Positions 29,012 to 38,332 of a stretch of 46,025 bases of DNA are shown in pieces; the stretch's first letter is position 1, and every line of letters begins with the position of its first letter. The DNA lies in NCBI GenBank assembly GCA_030427485.1, contig JAUICG010000035.1, forward strand, positions 1 through 46,025, in the 5' to 3' direction. The position numbers and the translations under genes were made by a program. Below the pieces are notes generated by a model. It was not told the origin of the DNA, searched no databases, and was given only the letters and a program-made list of their open reading frames with translations. Source of the stretch: Gammaproteobacteria bacterium. GTDB taxonomy: Bacteria; Pseudomonadota; Gammaproteobacteria; Pseudomonadales; Halieaceae.

Positions 29012-31576
29012 TTAGAACCCCCGGCCCAGCGTAAACTGGAAAACCTCTTCCTGGTCGTATTCGCCGGAATTCAGCGGCTTGGCGAGACTGAAGGACATCG
29101 GTCCAAACCCGGTTACCCAGGTCAAACCAACCCCGACGGAGTATCGCAGCTCGCCAAAATCCAGGTCATGACAGGCCGCCTGAGTCGAACTACAGTCAGT
29201 GTCGAACACATTACCCGCGTCCAGGAAAAAGCCGGAGCGTATTTGGCTCTGATCCTTGATAAAAGGCAAGGGAAATAATAGTTCGGCGCTGCCTTCGACC
29301 AAAATATCGCCGCCAAACGGGTCCACTTCGTTGTCCGCCTGGAAATACACCAGTTCGCCGTTACTTGCATAATAGGCAAACTGGGTCCCGAATTCCGTGG
29401 GATTGCCTTCGTCATCTATCGCTGTGACCGGTAACTGGGCCGCATAGATGTCGGCAGGGGTACTGCGAGGACCCAGGGTGTTGCTCTCGTACCCGCGCAC
29501 CGAGCCGAAGCCGCCGGCGAAGAAGTTCTCGTAGAAGGGCAAGCCATTGGTATCGCCGTACCCTCCGCCATAACCCAATTCGGTGCGCAGGCGGAATGTC
29601 CAGCTGTCCAGCACTGGCACAGGGAAGTAAATCTCACCCGCGTAGGTCAGCTTGTAGAACTCAAGGTCAGAAAACGGTACGGACACTTCCAGGGCCACGG
29701 TCTGCGACGCGCCGCGGGTCGCCATGCGACCGCGATTCAGAGTGGACTGGGTCCAGCTGGCCGTCATCGTGTAGTTCAGAAACTCATTGCCGTTCTCGTC
29801 CAGGAATCCCTCGTTGGCCGGAATGACCTGGTATCCGGGCGGCAGGTCGCTGATGGGCTGGATGACTTCAACGCCGGAGTATGTCCCGTCCGGCTGGAGA
29901 GTACTCTCAAACCAGTTCACGCCATTTTGCAGGCGCGGGCTGGCCTCGATCTCCTGCACCGCATACTGCCCGGTATTGATATCAGTGTTGGCCACGCCGA
30001 AGCTGAAGCCCAACCGCTCCGTTTCCTTGATCGGGTAGCCGAAGTTGAGCGCCGCGCCGAGGGTATTGGTGCTGTAGTTCGCCACATTGACCTCGTCGAG
30101 GTCGGTGGAACGATAGAACACGTTGAATCCGCGGCTGACGCCATCCTCGGTGTAGTAGGGGTTGGTGTAGCTGAAATTGTAGAAATCCTGGTATTTGGAG
30201 GAGTTCAGGCCAATACCGATGCGCTTCCCGGTACCCATGAAGTTGTCCTGCTGCAGGTTCAGGCCGAGAATAATCCCGGCGTCCTGCGCAAAACCGATGC
30301 TGGCGCCGATGCTGCCTGATGACTGTTCCTCGACAGTGTAATCCACGTCGATGAGATCGTCGTGCCCCGCCACACCGGGAGTCTCTACAGTCGCCTTGCT
30401 GAAATAACCCAGTCTCTCCAGCCGCACCCGCGATTGCTCGATTGCCGCCGCGGAGGCCGGCGCGCTTTCCATCTGCCGCATCTCGCGACGCAGCACATCG
30501 TCCGCCGTTTTCAGGTTGCCCTTGAAGCTGATACGGCGCACATAGGTGCGCTTGCCCGGATCGATGAAAAACTTCATCGCCACGGTATTGTCCTCGTCAT
30601 TGATCTCCGGAATGCCGGTCACTTTGGCAAAATTGTACCCTTCGTCACCCAGGCGGCGAGTCAGGTATTCTTCTGAATTCGTCACCATGATCTGGGAGAA
30701 AATCTGTCCCTCGGACACCAGCAAAAAGCGGCGCAGGTCGGACTCGGGCAGCACCAGGTCACCGGAGAGATCAACGGAACTGATCTTGAACTTCTCGCCC
30801 TCGGTGATATTGGCCGTGATGTAGACCTCTTTCTTGTTGGGAGACACCGAGACCTGCGTGGAGTCGATGCGGAACTCGAGATAGCCCCTGTCCATGTAAT
30901 AGGAGGTGAGTGTTTCCAGGTCACCGGTCAGTTTTTCCTTGGAATACTTGTCATCGTTGGTAAAAAATGAAAGCCAGCCGGTGGTTTGCAACTCAAACTC
31001 GTCCTGCAGTTCTTCGTCGGTAAACACCTCGTTACCCACGACATTGATGTGCTTGATCGCCGCTACGGTGCCCTCGTCGACGTCAATATTGACGGTGACC
31101 CTGTTGCGCGGCTCGGGAATGACCTCGGTCTCGATGGCGGCATCGTAGCGCCCCTGCAGTACATACTGCCGCTGTAGCTCCAGCTGCATCGCCTCCAGCG
31201 TAGAGCGCTGGAACACCTGGCCCACCGAAAGACCCGCGCCCTTCAGACCCTCCAGCAGGGCCTCTGTTTCAATGGCCTTGTTGCCCTCGATATTGATCTC
31301 GCTGATGCTCGGGCGTTCCGTGACGACCACCACCAGCACATTGCCGTCCTGGCCGATGCGGATGTCATCAAAATTGCCCGTGGCAAACAGGCTGCGTGTA
31401 GCCGACCTGATGGTGCGCTCGTCAACGACATCGCCCACGCCCACAGGGAGCGCGGCAAACACCGTGCCCGCGGAGATACGCTGCAGCCCCTCCACCCGGA
31501 TATCGGAAATGACAAAGGATTGCGCGGCGACCAGCGGTGCAACCAGCAGGAGCACCAGCGCCATTACTTTCGGCAT
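29012..31576 (-). CDS. bamA: Outer-membrane protein assembly factor BamA
   Basis: Central insertase of the BAM complex. About 854 residues: a signal peptide ending near 'LVAAQS', five POTRA repeats to about residue 420 (first 'FVISDIRVEGLQRISAGTVF'), and a 16-strand barrel. The conserved barrel loop-6 motif appears as 'FGSVRGYESNTLGPR'. The C-terminus 'EVFQFTLGRGF' ends with the expected Phe. ATG at 31576 gives a clean signal peptide; TTG and GTG codons up to 31624 are alternatives. It lies between rseP and skp in the standard order. Confidence 0.97.
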   Translation of the reverse strand: MPKVMALVLLLVAPLVAAQSFVISDIRVEGLQRISAGTVFAALPVGVGDVVDERTIRSATRSLFATGNFDDIRIGQDGNVLVVVVTERPSISEINIEGNKAIETEALLEGLKGAGLSVGQVFQRSTLEAMQLELQRQYVLQGRYDAAIETEVIPEPRNRVTVNIDVDEGTVAAIKHINVVGNEVFTDEELQDEFELQTTGWLSFFTNDDKYSKEKLTGDLETLTSYYMDRGYLEFRIDSTQVSVSPNKKEVYITANITEGEKFKISSVDLSGDLVLPESDLRRFLLVSEGQIFSQIMVTNSEEYLTRRLGDEGYNFAKVTGIPEINDEDNTVAMKFFIDPGKRTYVRRISFKGNLKTADDVLRREMRQMESAPASAAAIEQSRVRLERLGYFSKATVETPGVAGHDDLIDVDYTVEEQSSGSIGASIGFAQDAGIILGLNLQQDNFMGTGKRIGIGLNSSKYQDFYNFSYTNPYYTEDGVSRGFNVFYRSTDLDEVNVANYSTNTLGAALNFGYPIKETERLGFSFGVANTDINTGQYAVQEIEASPRLQNGVNWFESTLQPDGTYSGVEVIQPISDLPPGYQVIPANEGFLDENGNEFLNYTMTASWTQSTLNRGRMATRGASQTVALEVSVPFSDLEFYKLTYAGEIYFPVPVLDSWTFRLRTELGYGGGYGDTNGLPFYENFFAGGFGSVRGYESNTLGPRSTPADIYAAQLPVTAIDDEGNPTEFGTQFAYYASNGELVYFQADNEVDPFGGDILVEGSAELLFPLPFIKDQSQIRSGFFLDAGNVFDTDCSSTQAACHDLDFGELRYSVGVGLTWVTGFGPMSFSLAKPLNSGEYDQEEVFQFTLGRGF

Positions 31577-31655
31577 ATGTCTAATCAAGGTCCACCCAAT
31601 CACCCTGGAAGTTGCAGCTTGCAAAAATCCTTGAAGTTTTTATCCACCGCGGCCT

Positions 31656-33011
31656 CTACAGGCGTGTAAAGTCGTTGTACAAGGCCAATACCATTATCCC
31701 GAGTACCATAAAAAGACCCACCTGATATCCGAGGGCCTGTATCTTCTCAGGTACCGGTCGTCCCGCCAATAGCTCGATCGTATAGAACAACAGATGCCCC
31801 CCATCGAGCACCGGAATAGGTAACAAGTTCAGGACTCCCAAACTGACACTAAGCAGCGCCAGGAAGCTGATATAGGACTCCAGACCGGATTTCGCAGAAG
31901 CGGTCGCCACTTTAGCAATGGTGATAGGTCCGCTCAAGTTTTTTGGCGAGATTAGACCCATCAACATCTTTTTTATCGACTTCAGCGTGAACACCGACAG
32001 CTCCCAGGTACGGACAACACTGGCACCGAGCGCCTCCAGTGGTCCGCGCGCGAACTGGCGCTGCATTTCGGGGGGCATTTCAGGCATTGCTACCGCGATA
32101 CCGACCCGGCCAATGTCCACACCCCCTTCATCGCTAATCCTCTCCGGCACCAGCACCGCCTGCAAAATATCGCCGTCACGCTGGAATTCCACGTCAATGG
32201 GCTGGCCCGGGCGCGCCTTCACGTAATCGACCCAGTCCATCCACAATCCCATCTCCTGGCCATCGGCGCGCAGTACCCGGTCTCCCGGCAGCATGCCGAT
32301 TGACTCGGCCGGGCTTTTCGCAACCACCTCACCCACAACAGGGGGCAAAGGAGGCGTGTAGAGTTCGATACCCAGGCCGCCGTACAGATCCGGTTGCTCC
32401 TGGTCGGACAACCACTGGTCAATAGTGCCCTCGGATTCGTAAACGACGTCGGAACCGGGGTATTTCACCGCAAACCGGATGGTGCCGGTATCGCCGATGC
32501 GATCGAGCAGGCGAAAATTGAGAGCCTGCCAGGTGGGTGTTTCACCGCCATCGACTGCCACAATCTCCTGGCCCTCCTCCAGCCCGGCGACTGCTGCCAC
32601 TGAGTCCGGCATCACCTTGCTGATCAACGGCACATAACCGGACTCACCGGCCATGTACAGGAACCAGTAGGCCACCACCGCCAACAGGAGGTTTGCCAGC
32701 GGGCCGGCACTGACAACTGCAATGCGCTGCAACACCGGCTTGCGATTAAATGCGGCGTGCAGTTCAGATGCCGGAACCTCACCCTCCCGCTCGTCCAGCA
32801 TTTTGACGTAACCGCCCAGCGGGATCGCCGAAAGACTGTACTCAGTCCCCTGGGCATCGCGCCAGGTGTACAGGCGCGAACCGAAACCGATGGAGAAGCG
32901 CAACACTTTCACGCCACACCGGCGCGCCACCCAGAAATGACCGAACTCGTGGATCGCCACGAGTACAGCGAGCGTGCCCAGCGTCAACAGGATTGTATAG
33001 AGAAGTTCCAT
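31656..33011 (-). CDS. rseP: Site-2 intramembrane protease RseP
   Basis: Inner-membrane zinc protease that cleaves the anti-sigma factor RseA after DegS during envelope stress. Its 451 residues match E. coli (450). Zinc motif 'VAIHEFGHFWVARRCGVKVL' lies in the first membrane span. Two periplasmic PDZ domains follow (near residues 115-290). 'LLPIPVLDGGHLLFY' supplies the third ligand. The start codon overlaps the stop of dxr by one base, implying translational coupling. Confidence 0.97.
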   Translation of the reverse strand: MELLYTILLTLGTLAVLVAIHEFGHFWVARRCGVKVLRFSIGFGSRLYTWRDAQGTEYSLSAIPLGGYVKMLDEREGEVPASELHAAFNRKPVLQRIAVVSAGPLANLLLAVVAYWFLYMAGESGYVPLISKVMPDSVAAVAGLEEGQEIVAVDGGETPTWQALNFRLLDRIGDTGTIRFAVKYPGSDVVYESEGTIDQWLSDQEQPDLYGGLGIELYTPPLPPVVGEVVAKSPAESIGMLPGDRVLRADGQEMGLWMDWVDYVKARPGQPIDVEFQRDGDILQAVLVPERISDEGGVDIGRVGIAVAMPEMPPEMQRQFARGPLEALGASVVRTWELSVFTLKSIKKMLMGLISPKNLSGPITIAKVATASAKSGLESYISFLALLSVSLGVLNLLPIPVLDGGHLLFYTIELLAGRPVPEKIQALGYQVGLFMVLGIMVLALYNDFTRL

Positions 33012-34222
33012 CAGGCGCGTCCTGCCAACCCACCGGACTGCTGAAAACCCGCCAGGCATTGCGCCGCAAGCCGTCTCGCCTGGGCGTCCGCATCCTCGAT
33101 CACCGAGAGGCTGGCAGCCTGGACATTGTCGACCCGCTCCAGCGCGTACTCAATCACCACCGGGATGTCGGTGAAGCGTATTTGCAGTGCCAGAAACGCT
33201 GCCACGGCGACCTCGTTGGCGGCATTGCAGACAGCCATCGCAGTGCCGCCCGCCGCCACGGCCTCCCGCGCCAGGCGCAGGCAGGGGAACCGGGACTCAT
33301 CGGGTGCTTCAAAATCGAGCCGGGCCGTGGCCACCAGATCGAGCGGCGCCACGCCAGAATCAAGGCGTTCGGGCCAACCCAGGCCGTAGGCGATGGCCGT
33401 GCGCATATCGGGATTACCCAGTTGCGCGAGCACGGAACCATCCAGGTACTGCACCATGGAGTGCACAACGCTCTGCGGATGGACAACCACATCCACGCGC
33501 GCGGGCGCGAGATCAAAAATCCAGCATGCCTCGATCAACTCCAGACCCTTGTTCATCAGGCTGGCGGAATCCACAGAAATCTTCCGCCCCATGGACCAGT
33601 TGGGGTGTGCACAAGCCTGATCGGGCGTGGCCTGCGCCATTTGCGCGCGACTCCACAGGCGAAAGGGGCCACCCGAGGCCGTCAACAGTACCTTGCTCAC
33701 GCCTTTGTCCGATGGCGTGCCCCGCTCATCCACGGGCATACACTGGAATATGGCGTTGTGTTCGCTGTCGATGGGCAGGAGGCAGGCACCCGACTCCCGC
33801 ACCGCCTGCATCAACAAATGGCCACCCATGACCAGTGACTCTTTATTGGCAAGCAATACGGTTTTACCGGCACGCGCTGCGGCCAGGGTTGAAGGCAGGC
33901 CGGCAGCACCGACGATCGCTGCCATAACCACGTCCACCTGCGGCGCGGTCACCACCGCCGCCAGGCCGCCCTCCCCCTGCAGCACCTCAGTGTCCAGATC
34001 GTCCGGTAAGCGCTTTTGCAGCAGCGTGGCGGCAGCCTCATCCATCATTACCGCATAGCGGGGCGCATACGCGCGGCACTGCTCAAGCATAACCTCGACT
34101 GAGGAATGTGCAGCCAGCGCATACACTTCGAATCGATCGGGATGCCGGGCGATGACATCCAGAGTGCTGGTACCGATTGAACCGGTGGATCCCAACACAC
34201 TGACCACACGCCTGCTGCTCAT
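33011..34222 (-). CDS. dxr: 1-deoxy-D-xylulose 5-phosphate reductoisomerase
   Basis: Second enzyme of the MEP isoprenoid pathway; converts DXP to methylerythritol 4-phosphate with NADPH. 403 residues. 'VLGSTGSIGTSTLDVI' is the NADPH motif. 'ALLANKESLVMGG'-type sequence and 'KISVDSASLMNKGLELIEA' give the metal and substrate sites. ATG at 34222 was chosen at the homology start; the frame extends into cdsA. It lies between cdsA and rseP, as in E. coli. Confidence 0.97.
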   Translation of the reverse strand: MSSRRVVSVLGSTGSIGTSTLDVIARHPDRFEVYALAAHSSVEVMLEQCRAYAPRYAVMMDEAAATLLQKRLPDDLDTEVLQGEGGLAAVVTAPQVDVVMAAIVGAAGLPSTLAAARAGKTVLLANKESLVMGGHLLMQAVRESGACLLPIDSEHNAIFQCMPVDERGTPSDKGVSKVLLTASGGPFRLWSRAQMAQATPDQACAHPNWSMGRKISVDSASLMNKGLELIEACWIFDLAPARVDVVVHPQSVVHSMVQYLDGSVLAQLGNPDMRTAIAYGLGWPERLDSGVAPLDLVATARLDFEAPDESRFPCLRLAREAVAAGGTAMAVCNAANEVAVAAFLALQIRFTDIPVVIEYALERVDNVQAASLSVIEDADAQARRLAAQCLAGFQQSGGLAGRA

Positions 34223-34227
34223 CGCGC

Positions 34228-35064
34228 TTACCAACCCACCAGCAGCAAACCCAGTGCGAACACTGGCGCTGAAGCGCACAAGCTGTCAAGGCGGTCCAGT
34301 ACGCCACCGTGGCCTGGCAACAGGCTGCCGGAGTCCTTCACGCCGCTCTCGCGTTTGACCATGCTCACGGTCAAATCGCCGATCACTGAGGCCAGCGCCG
34401 TGGTAAGAATCACCGCCGCCACCGACACAATACCAATGTGGGCGGCCCGCTCCGGCAACTGGCTCCACAATAGTACCGCCAACAGCGTACTGGCCACCAC
34501 GCCGCCCCAGAATCCCTCCCAGGTCTTCGCCGGGCTGACCGAGACTGCCAATTTATGCCTCCCAAATCGTTTACCCGCAAAGTAGGCGCCAATATCCGCT
34601 GTCGCTGCAACGATGACGAGAATAACCATCAACAACCCGCCGGGTGGGAAGTTCAAAAGATACACTGCAGCCAACCATCCCGGCACGAGAATCAGCAGTC
34701 CCATGGCACTGCGCATCAATACGGATCGCCACAGTACCGCACTCTCAGGATAGCCTTTTACCCACAACAGTGCGAATGACCACCACAGGCAAGCCAGGCC
34801 CAACAGGGGCTGCACCAGCGCTCGCGGCGGTTGCTCACCGAGTTCGCAGTAGACATACACTGCCAGCAGTGCCGCAAGCACCAGGGCCACATACAACGCG
34901 CGCGCGAGGCGATGCCGCCAACCGGCCATCCGTGACCATTCCCACGCACCCAGACCCACCAGAATCCCAAAAAGCAGGGCCAGTCCAGGGATTGGGACGT
35001 AGGCGATTGCGGCCAGGAACAGGCCCGCCATTATCAGTGCTGTAATAACGCGCTGCTTAAGCAT
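34228..35064 (-). CDS. cdsA: Phosphatidate cytidylyltransferase CdsA
   Basis: Makes CDP-diacylglycerol from phosphatidate and CTP at the inner membrane, the branch point for phospholipids. 278 residues with about eight membrane segments. The family signature appears as 'KDSGSLLPGHGGVLDRLDS', with 'SVSPAKTWEGFWGG' upstream in the sequence. ATG at 35064 overlaps the end of uppS by 8 bases, implying coupled translation. The adjacent uppS and dxr genes also supply lipid precursors. Confidence 0.96.
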   Translation of the reverse strand: MLKQRVITALIMAGLFLAAIAYVPIPGLALLFGILVGLGAWEWSRMAGWRHRLARALYVALVLAALLAVYVYCELGEQPPRALVQPLLGLACLWWSFALLWVKGYPESAVLWRSVLMRSAMGLLILVPGWLAAVYLLNFPPGGLLMVILVIVAATADIGAYFAGKRFGRHKLAVSVSPAKTWEGFWGGVVASTLLAVLLWSQLPERAAHIGIVSVAAVILTTALASVIGDLTVSMVKRESGVKDSGSLLPGHGGVLDRLDSLCASAPVFALGLLLVGW

Positions 35065-35839
35065 TGGCGTTTCCGCCGGTGACCAGCCCGTCCGGTTCCC
35101 GCAAACCGAACCGGCGCTCCCGGAGGCTGTATTCGGCCAGCGCACGGGCAAATTCAATTTCGGTGAAATCCGGCCACAGGGTGTCGGTAAAGTAAAGTTC
35201 TGTGTAGGCAAAATGCCACAGCATGAAATTGCTGATGCGGGCATCACCGCCGGTACGAATACATAAATCCGGCCGCGGCAGATCGCTGATCGAGATGTTG
35301 CGGTCAATAAGTTCCGGCGAGATATCGCCTACCTGCAGGATTCCGTCCTGCACCTGCCGCGCCAGTTTGCGCGCAGCCTGGGCGATATCCCATTGACCGC
35401 CGTAATCCACCGCGATCACTACTGTCGCATCGCTGTTGCCCCGGGTCAGGTCTTCCGACTGCTGCATGAGCTTCTGCTGCCTGCGGCTGAATCGGCCGCG
35501 CTCCCCGATAAATCGTATGCGAATGCCATCCTCGTGCAACTCCCGGACCTCATTGCGCAGATACCGCGACAGAAGCGCCAGCAAGGCGCGCACTTCGGGC
35601 AGCGGCCTGCCCCAGTTTTCGCTACTGAAGGCAAACAGTGTCAACACCTCCACACCGTGGTGTTTGCAGGCGCGCAAGACGCCTCGCACAGCCTCCACCC
35701 CGGCTCGATGCCCAGCCGGCCCGGACACACCCCTGCGCTTCGCCCAGCGATTATTGCCATCCATGATTATGGCCACGTGGCGAGGGATGACCGATGGCAC
35801 TATTTCGTCAGGGGCAGTGAGGATTTCGTGGGTAGCCAC
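35057..35839 (-). CDS. uppS: Undecaprenyl diphosphate synthase UppS (IspU)
   Basis: cis-Prenyltransferase that makes the C55 carrier for peptidoglycan and other surface polymers. 260 residues. Catalytic Asp lies in 'VAIIMDGNNRWAKRRG'. 'LTLFAFSSENWGRP' and 'CIRTGGDARISNFMLWHFAY' with 'LWPDF' complete the signature. It ends within cdsA and begins 10 bases after frr. Confidence 0.97.
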   Translation of the reverse strand: MATHEILTAPDEIVPSVIPRHVAIIMDGNNRWAKRRGVSGPAGHRAGVEAVRGVLRACKHHGVEVLTLFAFSSENWGRPLPEVRALLALLSRYLRNEVRELHEDGIRIRFIGERGRFSRRQQKLMQQSEDLTRGNSDATVVIAVDYGGQWDIAQAARKLARQVQDGILQVGDISPELIDRNISISDLPRPDLCIRTGGDARISNFMLWHFAYTELYFTDTLWPDFTEIEFARALAEYSLRERRFGLREPDGLVTGGNANA

Positions 35840-35849
35840 AGGGGGAGTG

Positions 35850-36407
35850 CTATATTTGCATCAGGTCGGCTTCTTTTTCGGCCAACAACTGTTCAATTTT
35901 AGCGACAAAGCTGTCGGTCAGTTTTTGTACCTCATCCTGGCCGCGTCGCTCATCGTCCTCGGATATTTCTTTTTCCTTGACCATTTCCTTGAGCATCGCC
36001 ATTGCATCCCGCCGCGCGTTGCGAACCGAAACGCGCGCGGATTCCGCCTCGTTCCTGGCCTGCCGCGTATACCCCTTGCGAGTTTCCTCAGTCAGCATCG
36101 GCATGGGAATCCGAATCACCTCCCCTGCCGTTACCGGGTTCAGCCCGAGGTCGGATTTATAGATTGCCTTTTCCACTGCCGGAATCATGGTTCTGTCCCA
36201 CACCGACAGTGTCAAGGTGCGGGCATCTTCCACGGTGATGTTGGCAACCTGGTTCAGCGGCGTGTCCGCGCCGTAATACTCGACTCTCAAGCCATCGAGC
36301 AAACTGGGATGAGCCCGTCCGGTGCGGATCTTGTTGAAGTTATGCGACAACGCCTCCAGGCTCTTGGCCATTCTCTCACTGGCCTCATCCTTAATATCAC
36401 TGATCAT
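35850..36407 (-). CDS. frr: Ribosome recycling factor
   Basis: Splits post-termination ribosomes together with EF-G. Its 185 residues equal the E. coli length. 'HNFNKIRTGRAHPSLLDGLR' and 'YYGADTPLNQVANITVEDAR' open the protein; 'IRIPMPMLTEETRKGYTRQA' is the classic centre. It lies between pyrH and uppS in the normal order, 57 bases after pyrH. Confidence 0.98.
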   Translation of the reverse strand: MISDIKDEASERMAKSLEALSHNFNKIRTGRAHPSLLDGLRVEYYGADTPLNQVANITVEDARTLTLSVWDRTMIPAVEKAIYKSDLGLNPVTAGEVIRIPMPMLTEETRKGYTRQARNEAESARVSVRNARRDAMAMLKEMVKEKEISEDDERRGQDEVQKLTDSFVAKIEQLLAEKEADLMQI

Positions 36408-36464
36408 ATTGAATCTCCTTGCCCTGCCCCACTATTCGATCTCCACTTGATCATCGGTCAGTTT

Positions 36465-37190
36465 CTACCCGATCAGGGTACCTTCATTGCCGCCCCGGAC
36501 AATGTTCAGCAGCGCACCCGGCTTTTCCATCTCAAATACACGCACCGGCATGTTGTGATCGCGGCACAGGCAAATAGCGGTCAAATCCATCACTTCCAGC
36601 TTTTTATCCAGAACTTCATCAAAGCTGAGCCGCTCATATTTCACCGCATCGGGATCTTTCATCGGGTCCGCCGAGTAAACACCATCAACCTTGGTGGCCT
36701 TGAGCACCAGTTCGGCATCCATCTCTATCGCCCGCAGGCAAGCGGCGGAGTCCGTGGTAAAAAAGGGGTTCCCGGTGCCGGCAGAAAAAATCACCACGTC
36801 ACCATTCATAAGTGCACGGATTGCCTTGCGCCTGTCGTAGTGGTCCACCACGCCAGTCATCGGTATCGCCGACATCGCCTGTGTCGCGATGTTGGAGCGC
36901 TCAAGGGCGTCCCGCATGGCCAGGGCGTTCATCACTGTCGCCAGCATGCCCATGTGATCGCCAGTAACCCTGTCCAATCCGGCCTGTTGCAGGGAAGCGC
37001 CACGGAACAGGTTACCGCCGCCCACGACCAGCCCGACCTGGACGCCAATCCCCACCAACTGCCCAATCGACAGCGCCATGGAGTCGAGGATTTTGGGGTC
37101 TATACCGAAACTCTCACTGCCGGTAAGAGCCTCACCACTGAGTTTGAGCAGAATTCGCTTATATTTTTTCTCACCTGCCACCTGGGGCAT
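36465..37190 (-). CDS. pyrH: Uridylate kinase
   Basis: Hexameric UMP kinase for pyrimidine nucleotide synthesis, 241 residues as in E. coli. 'YKRILLKLSGEALTG' is the phosphate-binding start; 'VGLVVGGGNLFRGA' and 'FSAGTGNPFFTTDSAACLRA' follow. It lies between tsf and frr. A tsf terminator hairpin stands upstream, so pyrH probably has its own promoter in the 169-base gap. Confidence 0.98.
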   Translation of the reverse strand: MPQVAGEKKYKRILLKLSGEALTGSESFGIDPKILDSMALSIGQLVGIGVQVGLVVGGGNLFRGASLQQAGLDRVTGDHMGMLATVMNALAMRDALERSNIATQAMSAIPMTGVVDHYDRRKAIRALMNGDVVIFSAGTGNPFFTTDSAACLRAIEMDAELVLKATKVDGVYSADPMKDPDAVKYERLSFDEVLDKKLEVMDLTAICLCRDHNMPVRVFEMEKPGALLNIVRGGNEGTLIG

Positions 37191-37317
37191 AAAACTCCCT
37201 CCAAACGCTGGGGCGTATCTTACAGGACATCCGGCAATCTCCCTAGCGGTCAGTCCTGTTAATTCGCGGAAACCCGACAGACGGACGGGACGAACGCTTC
37301 AATGCGGGGACACTAAA

Positions 37318-37335
37318 ACGGGGCCGAAGCCCCGT
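37318..37335 (-). terminator. Terminator after tsf
   Basis: ACGGGGC and GCCCCGT form a 7-bp stem around a TTCG tetraloop on the minus strand, followed by a short TTTT run. It lies 25 bases beyond the tsf stop and before pyrH. Confidence 0.8.
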
Positions 37336-37359
37336 ATGCAAAACAGCTGGCACCGTAGC

Positions 37360-38217
37360 TCAGCCTTTGAGCTGGGCGGCTACCTCGTCGGCGAAATCGA
37401 CTTTCTCGACTTCAATGCCTTCTCCCACTTCAAAACGGATGAAAGACACTACCTCCGCGCCGGCATTGGCCACAAGCTTGCCGACAGTGACATCAGGGTC
37501 CTTGACAAAAGGCTGCTCAGTAAGACTGTTTTCCGCGAGAAATTTCTTGATGCGCCCATCGATCATTTTTTCAATGATATCCGCGGGCTTGCCTGACTCC
37601 TGCGCCTGGGCCATAAAGATTTCCTTCTCCTTCGCCACCAGCGCTTCAGGCATGTCGACAGCGGATACCACCTGCGGATTCACTGCGGCCACATGCATAG
37701 CGACATCCTTCGCCAGGTCCTGGTCGCCACCCTTGAGATTAACCAGTACAGCGATGCGATTATTACTGTGGACATAAGCGCCGATGACACCGGCCTCCGT
37801 TTCGACCAGTTCGATTCGCCGCACGCTGATATTTTCACCAATCTTCTGCACCAGCGCCTCTCGGGCCGCCTCCAACTCACCGGACATCAGTGCCACTGCA
37901 TCCGACTGCCTGGCGTCGAAAGCCGCGTCGACAACATCGCCGACAAAGCGCAGGAAGTTGTCATCGCGCGCTACAAAATCCGTTTCGCTGTTGACTTCCA
38001 CCAACACGCCAAAACTGCAGTCGTCGGCAACACGCACTGCAACGACACCGTCGGCAGCAGTTCTATCCGCTTTTTTCGCGGCCTTCATACCGCTGGACTT
38101 GCGCAGTTCCTCAATGGCCAACTCGACATCGCCGCCGACAGAAGCCAGTGCCTTTTTGCACTCCAACAGGCCCAGCCCAGTACGTTCACGCAATTCTTTC
38201 ACCAGTGCTGCTGACAT
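37360..38217 (-). CDS. tsf: Elongation factor Ts
   Basis: Guanine-nucleotide exchange factor for EF-Tu. 285 residues (E. coli 283). N-terminal UBA-like domain 'LVKELRERTGLGLLECKKAL', the 'VEVNSETDFVARDDNFLRFV' motif that contacts EF-Tu, and C-terminal 'EVVSFIRFEVGEGIEV'. It follows rpsB after 115 bases that carry a hairpin, so readthrough from rpsB probably sets its level. Confidence 0.98.
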   Translation of the reverse strand: MSAALVKELRERTGLGLLECKKALASVGGDVELAIEELRKSSGMKAAKKADRTAADGVVAVRVADDCSFGVLVEVNSETDFVARDDNFLRFVGDVVDAAFDARQSDAVALMSGELEAAREALVQKIGENISVRRIELVETEAGVIGAYVHSNNRIAVLVNLKGGDQDLAKDVAMHVAAVNPQVVSAVDMPEALVAKEKEIFMAQAQESGKPADIIEKMIDGRIKKFLAENSLTEQPFVKDPDVTVGKLVANAGAEVVSFIRFEVGEGIEVEKVDFADEVAAQLKG

Positions 38218-38256
38218 TGGTACTCCTCCTATTCAATACCGGGGAACGTGGTCCCC

Positions 38257-38289
38257 AAAAACGAAAACCCCCGGCGTGATACCAGGGGT
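38257..38289 (-). terminator. Hairpin with T-tract between rpsB and tsf
   Basis: On the minus strand an 8-bp stem (ACCCCTGG with CCGGGGGT, one G-T pair, 38267-38289) with a 7-base loop is followed by TTTTCGTTTTT. This looks like a partial terminator or attenuator; a comparable intergenic terminator between rpsB and tsf is known in E. coli. Confidence 0.75.
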
Positions 38290-38332
38290 GTGTCGCCCTG
38301 GCCGTAAACGGGCCAGAGTCTACCCACACGCT

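Noticed and set aside
35436..37262. 608-codon open frame on the plus strand opposite uppS, frr and pyrH
   Set aside because: Antisense to three unmistakable housekeeping genes, with no domain-like sequence.
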